Of a DNA stretch of 32,173 nucleotides, positions 1-7,537 are shown one piece after another. Both the position numbers and the translations under genes were made by a program. This stretch comes from Flavobacteriales bacterium (GTDB taxonomy: Bacteria > Bacteroidota > Bacteroidia > Flavobacteriales_G > JALEGO01): the NCBI GenBank assembly GCA_022763165.1, contig JALEGO010000756.1, positions 1 through 32,173 on the forward strand, in the 5' to 3' direction. Each line of letters begins with the position of its first letter. Position 1 is the first letter of the stretch. Below the pieces are notes generated by a model. That model made no database searches, was not told the DNA's origin, and saw nothing but the letters and a program-made list of their open reading frames with translations.

Positions 1-692
1 AGCTAAAATCTCGCTTCGTTTCCATGGCCTCTCATGAGTTTAGAACTCCCCTGAGTACTATTTTGTCTTCATCTACTTTGGCATTGAAATACAAGTTGAG
101 CGATCAAATTGATAAAAGAGAAAAACACCTTAATCGGATCCAAAGCTCTGTAAAGAATTTGACTTCAATTTTAAATGATTTTCTATCATTAAGCAGATTA
201 GAGGAAGGCAGGATACAATTGAATATTGCGGATGTTAATATTGAGGAGCTGGTAAAGGATTTGATCGATGAACTTCAAGAATTGAGGAAAGAAGGGCAAA
301 GCTTTGACTTTAAGTGCCGTATCAAAAATAAGATTGTTCGATCGGATGAGAATGTCATGAGAAATGTATTCAACAACTTAATATCAAATGCAATCAAATA
401 TTCCCCAGAAAACTCATTGATAAAAATAAATTGTGAAGATGAGAACGGGGATTATCTCATAAGTGTTTCCGATCAAGGAATAGGGATACCTGAAGATGAG
501 CAAATGCATCTATTTGATCGTTTTTTCAGAGCACAGAATGTTACAAACATCCAAGGGACAGGATTGGGTTTGAATATCGTTAAACGGTATGTCAATCTTT
601 TAAAAGGAGAGATCAGTTTCACTAGTAAGGAAAATGAAGGAACCACATTTTACATAAAACTGCCAAAATTTGTAGGAAATGAAGAAGGATAA
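1..692 (+). CDS. Sensor histidine kinase, C-terminal part (5' end outside window)
   Basis: The frame is open from base 3, before the first ATG at 24, and reads LKSRFVSMASHEFRTPLS, the usual approach to the phospho-acceptor helix, so this is the 3' part of a longer kinase and ATG 24 is not its start. Visible parts are the H-box (SHEFRTP), an N-box (NNLISNAIKYSP), the G1 box (DQGIGIP), an F-box (LFDRFFRAQN) and the G2 box (GTGLGLNIVKRYV). It should autophosphorylate on His and pass phosphate to a receiver domain. It overlaps the next gene, a receiver-Crp/Fnr fusion, by 14 bases, which strongly suggests a cognate pair. The sensing part, which would tell whether it is a heme, PAS or other redox sensor, is not in the window. 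Confidence 0.93.
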   Translation, partial: LKSRFVSMASHEFRTPLSTILSSSTLALKYKLSDQIDKREKHLNRIQSSVKNLTSILNDFLSLSRLEEGRIQLNIADVNIEELVKDLIDELQELRKEGQSFDFKCRIKNKIVRSDENVMRNVFNNLISNAIKYSPENSLIKINCEDENGDYLISVSDQGIGIPEDEQMHLFDRFFRAQNVTNIQGTGLGLNIVKRYVNLLKGEISFTSKENEGTTFYIKLPKFVGNEEG

Positions 693-1740
693 GATATTGT
701 TGATAGAGGATAACCTAGAAGTACGTGAGAATACTGCTGAACTCTTGGAGTTATCAAATTTTGATGTGACTACTGCCGAAAATGGTAAAGTAGGGATTCA
801 AAAAGCAAAGGAAGAACTACCAGACCTCATTATTTGTGATATCATGATGCCGGAATTAGATGGGTATGGTGTGCTTCAGTTTTTGAGTCGGGATCCTCAA
901 ACTGCCGGGATTCCTTTTGTCTTTTTGACGGCAAAGGCTGATAAAACGGATTTAAGAAAAGGGATGAATTTGGGTGCGGATGACTACTTGACAAAACCTT
1001 TTGAAGAAACTGAGCTGATCGATACAATTGAAATGCGTCTCAAGAAACATCGAAGACTTACCCAGGATTTTGAAAAGTCAAAAGGTGGTATTGAAGACTT
1101 CTTTGAGGAAGCAAAATCGCATGGAAGGTTGGAAGACTTGTTGGTTGACAAAAAGACCAGAAGCTTCAAGAAAAAGGAAAGCATTTACCGAGAAGGTGAC
1201 TATGCAAATTACTTGTACTTTTTAGAGTCAGGTAAAGTTAAGGGTTACAAAACTGATGATTATGGGAAAGAATTTGTAACAGAGTTATATGCAAAAGGTG
1301 ACTTTATTGGGTATTTCGATCTACTCAAAGGAGACGAGTACTCTGATTCTGCTGCCGCCTTGGAAGATTCACAATTACTGATTGTGCCAAGAAGAGATTT
1401 TGAAGATTTGGTATTTAAGAACAGAGATGTAGCGAGTCAATTCATTAAGCTCTTGGCCAACAATATTGGTGAACGGGAAGAAGAACTATTAAGGCTTGCT
1501 TTTTCTCCCGTAAGAGAAAGAGCCGCAGCCGCATTGTTGAAACTTCATAAAAAATATTCAAATGAAGATAACCCTAAAATCTCAATTTCTCGTGAAGATC
1601 TAGCAGGTATGGTGGGAACAGCCACCGAATCTATTATCAGAACCTTGAGCGACTTCAAAGAGGAGGGTCTTATTGAGATAAAATCCAGAGACATTTACCT
1701 TCGTGAAATTGAGAAACTCAAGGCTTTAGCTCAAGTCTGA
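679..1740 (+). CDS. Response regulator receiver fused to Crp/Fnr-type DNA-binding protein
   Basis: 353 aa. Residues 4-120 form a receiver domain with the acidic pair E10/D11, phospho-acceptor Asp54 (IICDIMMPE), Thr84 and Lys106 (DDYLTKPF). Residues about 150-265 are a cyclic-nucleotide-binding-like beta roll, followed by a dimer helix and a Crp-type helix-turn-helix at about 303-340. In the recognition helix, Glu317 and Arg321 match E209 and R213 of E. coli FNR, while Ile320 takes the place of Ser212. The only cysteine is Cys53 beside the phospho-Asp, so it cannot bind an FNR-type 4Fe-4S cluster. Control is therefore expected from the overlapping upstream kinase. It is the only Crp/Fnr protein in the window and the natural candidate to bind the TGA-N6-TCA palindromes found here. 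One such site overlaps its own stop codon. Confidence 0.93.
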   Translation: MKKDKILLIEDNLEVRENTAELLELSNFDVTTAENGKVGIQKAKEELPDLIICDIMMPELDGYGVLQFLSRDPQTAGIPFVFLTAKADKTDLRKGMNLGADDYLTKPFEETELIDTIEMRLKKHRRLTQDFEKSKGGIEDFFEEAKSHGRLEDLLVDKKTRSFKKKESIYREGDYANYLYFLESGKVKGYKTDDYGKEFVTELYAKGDFIGYFDLLKGDEYSDSAAALEDSQLLIVPRRDFEDLVFKNRDVASQFIKLLANNIGEREEELLRLAFSPVRERAAAALLKLHKKYSNEDNPKISISREDLAGMVGTATESIIRTLSDFKEEGLIEIKSRDIYLREIEKLKALAQV

Positions 1741-1750
1741 CACAGATCAT
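1737..1750. promoter_or_regulatory. Crp/Fnr-type operator, site 1 (CTGACACAGATCAT)
   Basis: Fits [AC]TGAY-N4-RTCA[TG]. It overlaps the stop codon of the regulator gene and ends 70 bases before the ATG at 1821. The octamer GATCTTTA at 1795-1802, a weak relative of TAnnTTTG, lies 55 bp from the site centre, the same spacing as at four other promoters here. The core N4 (ACAG) is less AT-rich than at the other sites, so it is the weakest of the six. Confidence 0.5.
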
Positions 1751-1820
1751 TTTTTCTACTGACCTATCACAGGTTAAATCATAGTATTTTCTCTGATCTT
1801 TATTTCATAATTAGATAGAA

Positions 1821-2147
1821 ATGAGATCTTTATTAGTGATTCTTGCGCTTACATTTACATTGAGTGCAAATGTTAAGGGACAAAATGATTGTCATGTAAT
1901 AGTTCAAATCTCGGAATCTCAGTCTAAGGAAATGGGAATTCGTTCGTATTTCAATACACACAAGAGTATCTCATTGGAATACTATTGTGGGGAAAGTGGC
2001 TTTGCTGTATTCACTATTAATGAATCTCCCTTGTCAGATGACGGGGATTTTAGAATGTTAATTACCAATGAACTTAAGAAGGCAGGTGTCTCAAGTCCTG
2101 TAATTGTTAAGGTTAAAATTATTGGAAGTTCATCAAATAAATGTTAA
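1821..2147 (+). CDS. Small exported protein of unknown function
   Basis: 108 aa with a signal peptide (MRSLLVILALTFTLSANVKGQ, cleavage likely near residue 20), then a mature part of about 87 aa containing three cysteines (NDC near the N-terminus, YYC in the middle, and the C-terminal residue Cys108). I do not recognise a family. It is the first gene of a likely operon with the coiled-coil/HMA protein (3-base gap) and the universal stress protein, downstream of a putative Crp/Fnr operator at 1737. Metal or redox handling in the periplasm would suit the cysteines and the HMA neighbour, but that is inference from context only. Confidence 0.75.
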   Translation: MRSLLVILALTFTLSANVKGQNDCHVIVQISESQSKEMGIRSYFNTHKSISLEYYCGESGFAVFTINESPLSDDGDFRMLITNELKKAGVSSPVIVKVKIIGSSSNKC

Positions 2148-2150
2148 CCC

Positions 2151-2846
2151 ATGCTAACGAATAAAATTGTACGATTACATCAAGCCGATGAACATAGGCT
2201 AGACGAATTATTGTTTTTGAAAGACGAAGTTCGCTTCTTTAAAAAGGCCATGAGCAACTATTTCCTCAAGCTACTTCATCAAAATGCTTTAGAAGAAGCG
2301 GAGCGTTTGTCAAGTGAAATTATTGAAGTAGAAAAGGTTATTCAATCTGTATTGCAAAGGTTAAACATCCTTGAAAAGGAGATCAGTTTCGTAGTGTGCG
2401 ATCCTAGTGATGAAGGAGAGGGACGCCTATTAAGTTTTGGGCAGGAGTTGGAAGTAGAACTAAGAGAGGTCGAAGAGCATGTCAGAGATCTGAAAAGAAG
2501 ACTTTTTATTTTTCTGGAACATACGAATGTTTCTGAAAGGGAATGGTTATCAAGAAAGGGAATCAAAAGACTCAGAGAGGTGAAGATTTACAACCTAAAA
2601 TGTGGAGGCTGCGCGAATACAATAATAAAAGAGTTATCAAGGATAAAAGGTGTAACATCCATCGAAGTGGAAGAACATGAATCGATCGTACGACTAGAAG
2701 CTTCTTCTGAAACCGTTATGGGGAAGGTAAAAACAAGACTAACCGAACTGGGCTATCCACCAATTGAAGGTAAAAACACAATGGGTCGTAAAGCAAAGTC
2801 CTATGTGAGCTGCATGAAGGGAAGAATTAATGAACCAACAACATAA
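2151..2846 (+). CDS. Coiled-coil protein with C-terminal heavy-metal-associated domain
   Basis: 231 aa. Residues about 5-130 are charged and helical with heptad-like stretches, including an acidic run around 90-115, and no membrane segment. Residues about 142-205 form an HMA/copper-chaperone fold: the metal loop is LKCGGCANT with Cys151 and Cys154, followed by the typical pattern GVTSIEVEEHESIVRLEA and TRLTELGYPP. HMA domains of this kind bind Cu(I) or other soft metals and hand them to P-type ATPases. A copper-transporting P-type ATPase for cbb3 oxidase is encoded 13 kb downstream. The protein sits 3 bases after the exported protein and 6 before the universal stress gene, so the three are probably co-transcribed. 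The long helical N-terminal extension is unusual for a chaperone that is normally about 70 aa. Confidence 0.82.
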   Translation: MLTNKIVRLHQADEHRLDELLFLKDEVRFFKKAMSNYFLKLLHQNALEEAERLSSEIIEVEKVIQSVLQRLNILEKEISFVVCDPSDEGEGRLLSFGQELEVELREVEEHVRDLKRRLFIFLEHTNVSEREWLSRKGIKRLREVKIYNLKCGGCANTIIKELSRIKGVTSIEVEEHESIVRLEASSETVMGKVKTRLTELGYPPIEGKNTMGRKAKSYVSCMKGRINEPTT

Positions 2847-2852
2847 ATTATT

Positions 2853-3674
2853 ATGAATACTAGAATATTGATACCCACTGACTTTTCTGAAACAGCAAAA
2901 GCTGCATTTGAATACGTGTACGAACTATTTGGCAAGGAAGCGCATTATGACATACTCAATTGTTATTATGATTTATCGGTTGAAGGTGTTGGTGAGCCAT
3001 ATATGGAGGTCTTAAAGTCAAGTTCAGAAAAGAGAATGCTCGAAGAGTTTGATCGCATCAAAGAAAAATATGACATTGCGGAAGGGAAATTGAGAGGATT
3101 ATCAAACTATGGTACTCCAATCTTTGGGATTAAAAGTGCAACCCAGGAAACGAAATACGACTTGGTTACTATGGGAACTCATGGCGCTTCTGGAATGAAG
3201 GAATTGTTTATTGGAAGCAATACAGCAGAAGCCTTGAAGAATTTGGAAGTTCCGCTGCTTGTTGTACCAGTTGGAGCAGAAGAGCCTAAAATTGAAAATA
3301 TAGTATTTGCTGCGGACTATCAGTTCTTAGATCAGGATAAATTGGACATTTTAAGAAGGATTGCCGAACCACAAAAGGCTAAACTATGGGCCTTGCACAT
3401 TGAACAGCCGGTCTTAAGCATTGATGATAGAACGGAACAGCGTGTTGAGCAAATTATTTTAAAGAGAGCAATATCCGATTTTGAGCATCAATTTGTGGAT
3501 CTGCCCCAAGGAAATATAGAAAAGAGCATTACACAGTTTGTCGAAAGGCATGATGGCGATTTATTGGTTATGGTAAGAAGAGAGTATTCCTTCGTAGAAA
3601 ACTTGATTAAAACGAGCCAGACCAAGAAGATGGCAATGCACACCAAGGTACCTTTATTGGTTTTACCAGAATAG
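2853..3674 (+). CDS. Tandem universal stress protein (two Usp domains)
   Basis: 273 aa, made of two Usp domains in the arrangement common in Bacteroidota: residues 1-143 begin RILIPTDFSETAKAAFEYV and contain the nucleotide-binding loop pattern (MGTHGASGMKELFIGSNTAEAL), and the second, more degenerate half begins near IENIVFAADYQFL and ends VPLLVLPE. Cytoplasmic; the first half should bind ATP, while the second lacks the glycine loop. It is the last gene of the group starting at 1821 and ends 9 bases before the convergent SulP gene. A paralogue with the same architecture lies at 24983-25798, also behind a putative Crp/Fnr operator, which supports a role in low-oxygen adaptation. Confidence 0.93.
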   Translation: MNTRILIPTDFSETAKAAFEYVYELFGKEAHYDILNCYYDLSVEGVGEPYMEVLKSSSEKRMLEEFDRIKEKYDIAEGKLRGLSNYGTPIFGIKSATQETKYDLVTMGTHGASGMKELFIGSNTAEALKNLEVPLLVVPVGAEEPKIENIVFAADYQFLDQDKLDILRRIAEPQKAKLWALHIEQPVLSIDDRTEQRVEQIILKRAISDFEHQFVDLPQGNIEKSITQFVERHDGDLLVMVRREYSFVENLIKTSQTKKMAMHTKVPLLVLPE

Positions 3675-3683
3675 CTAGACTTA

Positions 3684-5402
3684 CTATTCATTAGCTTGAC
3701 TTGCAATTTTTTGCAGATAGGCTTTTTGTTCTGGGTCGATATCACCCAAATGAGCCCTGATAGCTTCATGGACAGTATTATGAAAGCAATTCGCTGGAAG
3801 GACATCATCAATCCCAATCTTCTTGAAAATATCTCTTACTGGTCCAATAGCATTTGTAAAAATAACCTCAATACCTTGAGCGTGTAATTCTTTGATTAAT
3901 CTTCTAAGCATCTCTGCGGCTGAGGAATCGATAAAACTGATGCTTTCAGAACTGATAATTAATTTACAAAGTCCTTCGCGCTCTGAGATGAGTTGGTTGA
4001 TATTCTCTCTGAAAAACTTAGCATTGGCAAAGTATAATTGCGCATCAAATCGTAGGATTAACACTCCCTCTACCTCTAATGCTTCAGGGTATCGTTTGAT
4101 ATTTCTGTAAAGATCTGTTTTAGGAATCCTACCTAATATGGCTAAATGTGGCTTTGTTGTTCTGTAGATCAGCAACAATAGAGAAACAATGACTCCGTAA
4201 ACGATTCCCTCTTTGATGCCAATCGTTAGAGTTGTGATAAAAGTGAACAATAAAAGTCCAAACTCTTCTTTTCTATTTTTCCATAATCGTTTTGGGTATT
4301 TGATGTCAACTAAGCCCAAAACTGCCACAATAATAATAGACGCTAAGATAGCTTTTGGAAGATGATAGAACAGTGGAGTTAAGAAGAGTAATGTTAGACC
4401 TATGACTAATGCCGCAATGATAGATGCCGCACCTGTTTTGGCTCCTGCCTGGTCATTTACAGCAGTCCTTGAAAAACCGGCTGTTGTCGGGTAAGACTGA
4501 AATAAAGATCCGATTATATTGGCACTTCCTAGCGCAATAAGTTCCTGATTGGCATCAACTCTATAAGAGTGTTTTTGTTCTATTGCTTTTGCAATGGATA
4601 TCGCTTCCATAAAACCGATCAATGCCAATGTTAAAGCAATCGGGAATAACTCTTCTATGTTGATGAGGTCAAACTTAGGAAGTTCAAATACCGGTAAGCC
4701 TTTTGGAATATCCCCAATGATTGAGACACCTTTTTCATTGAATTGAAAAGTGCTTGCTACCGCTATACCCAGAGTCACCACAATCAAAGATGCTGGTGCT
4801 CTCGGAATAAAACGCTTACAGATCATGAGAATAATAACACCAATGATTCCAATTAAGAGCGCAAGCCATTCAGTTGCACCTATGTTTTCGACAATACTCA
4901 ATACAACGGATTGTACTTGGTTGCTTCTTTCAACATTGATCCCCAGTAAGTGCTCTACTTGATTGACGCCTATTATAATCGCTGCTGCGGATGTAAAGCC
5001 ACTGATCACGGGTTTAGAAAGAAAATTCACTAAAAAACCCAGCTTAAAAACACCCATGAAAAGTTGAATCAAACCAATTATAAGAGCTAAGATTATTGCC
5101 AATAGCAAATATTGGTCAGTTCCAGAACTCGCAATAACAGACAAACCTGCCGCAACAAGGATAGAGTCCATGGCGGTTGGCCCAATGGCCAATTGCCTTG
5201 AAGTACCCATTAAGGCATATACGATTGGAGGTACTAGTGAAGCATACAATCCGTAGACGGGTGGAAGTCCGGCTATCATCGCATACGCCATACCTTGGGG
5301 AATAAGCATGATTCCCACAGTAAGTCCGGCAGGAAAATCATGAATAAAATCCCCCTTATTATAATTACGAATCCAATTCAAAAAAGGAAAGACTTTTTTC
5401 AT
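3684..5402 (-). CDS. SulP-family anion transporter with STAS domain
   Basis: 572 aa. It starts MKKVFPFLNWIRNYNKGDFIHDFPAGLTVGIMLIPQGMAYAMIAGLPPVYGLYASLVPP, the SulP signature region, then has about 12 membrane segments to residue about 415, including QSYPTTAGFSRTAVNDQAGAKTG. It ends with a cytoplasmic STAS domain at about 435-550 (LILRFDAQLYFANAKFF, SISFIDSSAAEMLRRLIKEL). Substrate may be sulfate or bicarbonate; cyanobacterial BicA belongs to this family, and a second bicarbonate-type permease (SbtA-like) occurs at 13655, but sequence alone does not settle the substrate. It is convergent with the Usp gene with a 9-base gap, and divergent from hemN. I saw no Crp/Fnr-type site near its own start. 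Confidence 0.93.
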   Translation of the reverse strand: MKKVFPFLNWIRNYNKGDFIHDFPAGLTVGIMLIPQGMAYAMIAGLPPVYGLYASLVPPIVYALMGTSRQLAIGPTAMDSILVAAGLSVIASSGTDQYLLLAIILALIIGLIQLFMGVFKLGFLVNFLSKPVISGFTSAAAIIIGVNQVEHLLGINVERSNQVQSVVLSIVENIGATEWLALLIGIIGVIILMICKRFIPRAPASLIVVTLGIAVASTFQFNEKGVSIIGDIPKGLPVFELPKFDLINIEELFPIALTLALIGFMEAISIAKAIEQKHSYRVDANQELIALGSANIIGSLFQSYPTTAGFSRTAVNDQAGAKTGAASIIAALVIGLTLLFLTPLFYHLPKAILASIIIVAVLGLVDIKYPKRLWKNRKEEFGLLLFTFITTLTIGIKEGIVYGVIVSLLLLIYRTTKPHLAILGRIPKTDLYRNIKRYPEALEVEGVLILRFDAQLYFANAKFFRENINQLISEREGLCKLIISSESISFIDSSAAEMLRRLIKELHAQGIEVIFTNAIGPVRDIFKKIGIDDVLPANCFHNTVHEAIRAHLGDIDPEQKAYLQKIASQANE

Positions 5403-5552
5403 GACGGCTCTATAGTATAAAAGAGTTTCCCCTACCTAACAAAACTATAACATGAAGTCGAAACCTAGTGTTACTTTAGTCACTCAATTCTTAAAATAAA
5501 CCTGTCGTCATTTGCTGAAAGGCAATAATCATGATAACTCTTTTAGGAACGG

Positions 5553-5566
5553 ATGACATTCATCAT
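5553..5566. promoter_or_regulatory. Crp/Fnr-type operator, site 2, hemN promoter (ATGACATTCATCAT)
   Basis: Fits the shared palindrome. The -7-like octamer TTTCTTTG at 5589-5596 (one base off TAnnTTTG) is centred 33 bp from the site centre, which places the operator near -41, the class II activator position, and predicts a start of transcription near 5600. The site lies inside the longest possible hemN reading frame, which argues that the real start codon is downstream at 5612. Confidence 0.7.
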
Positions 5567-5611
5567 TTTTTAAGTCTACAGCATGCTATTTCTTTGAGTC
5601 AGTTCAAAATT

Positions 5612-6955
5612 ATGACGCTAGATAACCGCCTTTACGATAAGTATAATCAATCTGTTCCCAGATATACTTCATATCCCGCATTACCAAATTGGCATCAAAC
5701 ACCAACAGAAGGGGAATGGAAAACACTTGTGCAGAACACGTTTAGAAAAAGCAATTCTGAAAAAGGAATAAGCCTTTATATTCATCTACCTTTTTGTGAG
5801 AGTTTGTGCACGTACTGCGCTTGTAATAAAAGAATTACAAAAAACCACAAAGTGGAAATTCCATATTTGAGGTCGTTACTCAAGGAATGGGAAATCTATA
5901 AAGGATTATTTGAAGAAAAACCGATCATCAAAGAATTGCATCTTGGTGGTGGTACACCGACATTTTTTAAAGCAAGAAATTTAGAATACTTTCTGTCTCA
6001 ACTTTTGGAGGATGCTGTTATTCCCGAAAACAAGGCCTTTAGTTTTGAAGGGCATCCAAGCAATACTACTTTGGACCATTTACAAGTTTTGGCAAAGTTT
6101 GGGTTTAATAGAATGAGCTTAGGCATCCAGGACATGGATCTAGAAGTTCAAAGGGCTATTAATCGCTTTCAAACGACTGAAGAAATTACAGAGGTTGTAA
6201 ATAGTGCAAGGGGCTTGGGGTTTAGTTCGATCAATTTCGACATCATTTATGGTTTGCCTTTTCAAAAGTTGTGTAGTCTGCCTAAAACCGTAGATCTTGT
6301 TAATCTTCTTAGGCCTGAAAGAATAGCCTTCTATGGCTACGCACATGTGCCATGGAAAAGCAAAGTACAGAGAAAATATTCAGATCATGATGTGCCTAAG
6401 GGGTCTAGCAAAAGACTACTTTATGAATTTGGAACAGCTCAGTTTAGGGAACTTGGATACAAGGACTTTGGTTTGGATCATTTTGCTTTGCCCAGCGATG
6501 AGTTATTTAAAGCTTATAAAAACAAAACCTTACACAGAAACTTCATGGGTTATACGATCCAAGATACGGACTTGTTAATTGGCTTAGGATGTTCAGCAAT
6601 AAGCGATTGTGGAAATGCAATGATTCAAAATGAGAAACTTGTTGAGCAATATCAATCTATAATAAATCAGGGAGAAATTCCACTAATAAAAGGACATGTG
6701 CTTTCTGATATGGACCTCAAAGTAAAAGATGCGATTTTGGAGCTTTTGTGTCAACATGAATTACCATTTAGACATGAATTGCCGCTGAGAAGTTTGAGTG
6801 ATATGAAGGCTTTTCTTCAAGATGAGCTAATAAGTTTCACCAAAGACAAATTAATCGTTACAAAAAAAGGAGAACCGTTTATCAGAACGATTTGTGCTGC
6901 TTTAGATCCTTACATGCGCAATAAAGTTGATGGTATGTTTTCTCGTGCAGTATAA
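5612..6955 (+). CDS. hemN: Oxygen-independent coproporphyrinogen III oxidase (radical SAM)
   Basis: 447 aa from ATG 5612. The frame is open back to an ATG at 5531, but HemN proteins begin just before the RYTSYP motif (here DKYNQSVPRYTSYPALPNW), and the extra 27 codons would contain a promoter and operator, so 5612 is chosen. The radical-SAM cluster ligands are Cys62, Cys66 and Cys69, with the HemN-specific Cys71 (CESLCTYCAC), and the SAM glycine motif follows (HLGGGTPTF). A C-terminal HemN domain is present (FMGYTIQDTDLLIGLGCSAIS). It decarboxylates coproporphyrinogen III to protoporphyrinogen IX without oxygen, using SAM, in the cytoplasm. Heme made this way would supply the cbb3 oxidase encoded downstream. 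The class II-like operator at 5553 suggests induction at low oxygen. Confidence 0.96.
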   Translation: MTLDNRLYDKYNQSVPRYTSYPALPNWHQTPTEGEWKTLVQNTFRKSNSEKGISLYIHLPFCESLCTYCACNKRITKNHKVEIPYLRSLLKEWEIYKGLFEEKPIIKELHLGGGTPTFFKARNLEYFLSQLLEDAVIPENKAFSFEGHPSNTTLDHLQVLAKFGFNRMSLGIQDMDLEVQRAINRFQTTEEITEVVNSARGLGFSSINFDIIYGLPFQKLCSLPKTVDLVNLLRPERIAFYGYAHVPWKSKVQRKYSDHDVPKGSSKRLLYEFGTAQFRELGYKDFGLDHFALPSDELFKAYKNKTLHRNFMGYTIQDTDLLIGLGCSAISDCGNAMIQNEKLVEQYQSIINQGEIPLIKGHVLSDMDLKVKDAILELLCQHELPFRHELPLRSLSDMKAFLQDELISFTKDKLIVTKKGEPFIRTICAALDPYMRNKVDGMFSRAV

Positions 6956-6967
6956 TCTGACTACAAG

Positions 6968-7153
6968 TCAATTGAATTCATTTGAAATTCGAATCTGATA
7001 ATTTCTTTCATAGTTTCTTCTGAAGTAATCTCTTGCAAACCTAATAGCTTTATTCAGTTCTGCGAACTGCCTTAAAGCCACTTTTTTATCTAAAACAACA
7101 ACCCATCCGTGTTTGTTTCTTGCTCTTTCAATATCAATACTGGAATTTCTCAT
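6968..7153 (-). CDS. Small basic protein, unknown
   Basis: 61 aa, rich in Arg, Lys and aromatic residues (MRNSSIDIERARNKHGWVVV, then a helical LRQFAELNKAIRFARDYFRRNYERNY part), without a signal peptide or membrane segment. I do not recognise a family. It fills an otherwise empty stretch between hemN (12-base convergent gap) and the CutA-like gene. The composition is protein-like rather than that of a shadow frame. A 17-base inverted repeat lies 2 bases upstream of its start codon. It may be co-transcribed with the CutA-like and TPR genes upstream, with a 72-base gap. Confidence 0.5.
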   Translation of the reverse strand: MRNSSIDIERARNKHGWVVVLDKKVALRQFAELNKAIRFARDYFRRNYERNYQIRISNEFN

Positions 7154-7155
7154 AA

Positions 7156-7172
7156 CTTGATTTTAAGTCAAG
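7156..7172. repeat. 17-bp inverted repeat before the small-protein gene
   Basis: Arms CTTGA and TCAAG are separated by 7 bases, ending 2 bases before the start codon of the minus-strand 61-aa gene. The arm spacing is TGA-N7-TCA, one more than the Crp/Fnr-type sites in this window, so I do not count it as one of them. It could be a hairpin in the leader that affects translation. Confidence 0.4.
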
Positions 7173-7225
7173 ATCGTGATGATATTTCTAAATGGGATAA
7201 GCTTGAAATTAAAATGAGATTAGAA

Positions 7226-7537
7226 TCACACCTTTTTCAATACTTTAACCATGGCATTTGCTTGATCCCAATCAATATTGACTATCGGAGTGGAGTAGAT
7301 TTCTGGAATCTCGTCATCAAAAAAGGACTTAACCTGCTGATCGATTTCCTCAAAAAGTAGGGATTTAGTTTTTGAAACAACTCTGAACCGTTGCTCACAA
7401 TGAAGTTCTTCCTTTTTTTGAAAATATTGTTCCAAAGGACTAATAGAAATATCAGTAGCGAGCTGGTTCTTAAGGAGAAATGTAATGATATCCTTGGCTT
7501 TTTCTTTCGTAGATACTACTATATTTAACTGTATCAT
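7226..7537 (-). CDS. CutA-like divalent-ion tolerance protein (remote)
   Basis: 103 aa, the length of CutA. The pattern follows the CutA fold: a first beta strand and helix (MIQLNIVVSTKEKAKDIITFLLKNQLATDISI), a middle strand (ELHCEQRFRVVSKT), then a helix and PEI motif (IDQQVKSFFDDEIPEIYSTPIVNID). The conserved CutA cysteine after LAA is replaced here by Thr/Asp (QLATDI), and the tyrosine/tryptophan positions are altered, so the match is distant. CutA proteins are trimeric and have been linked to copper tolerance, with an unclear mechanism. The start codon overlaps the stop of the TPR gene (ATGA), so the two are co-translated. Confidence 0.6.
   Translation of the reverse strand: MIQLNIVVSTKEKAKDIITFLLKNQLATDISISPLEQYFQKKEELHCEQRFRVVSKTKSLLFEEIDQQVKSFFDDEIPEIYSTPIVNIDWDQANAMVKVLKKV

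Noticed and set aside
679-1740. Iron-sulfur FNR identity for the Crp/Fnr regulator
   Set aside because: Only one cysteine (Cys53, beside the phospho-acceptor Asp54) is present; no cluster can be bound.
1761-1772. TGACCTATCACA as an additional operator before 1821
   Set aside because: The right half is ACA rather than TCA at the correct spacing; site 1 at 1737 fits better.
3488-3817. 109-aa minus-strand reading frame across the Usp/SulP junction
   Set aside because: It overlaps both well-supported genes in another frame and shows no protein-like pattern.
5531-5611. N-terminal 27-residue extension of HemN
   Set aside because: It is not part of the HemN family sequence and contains the operator and -7 element.
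7156-7172. CTTGATTTTAAGTCAAG as a seventh Crp/Fnr-type site
   Set aside because: TGA and TCA are 7 bases apart instead of 6, the wrong phase for the dimer, and it lies directly at a start codon without the promoter spacing seen elsewhere.
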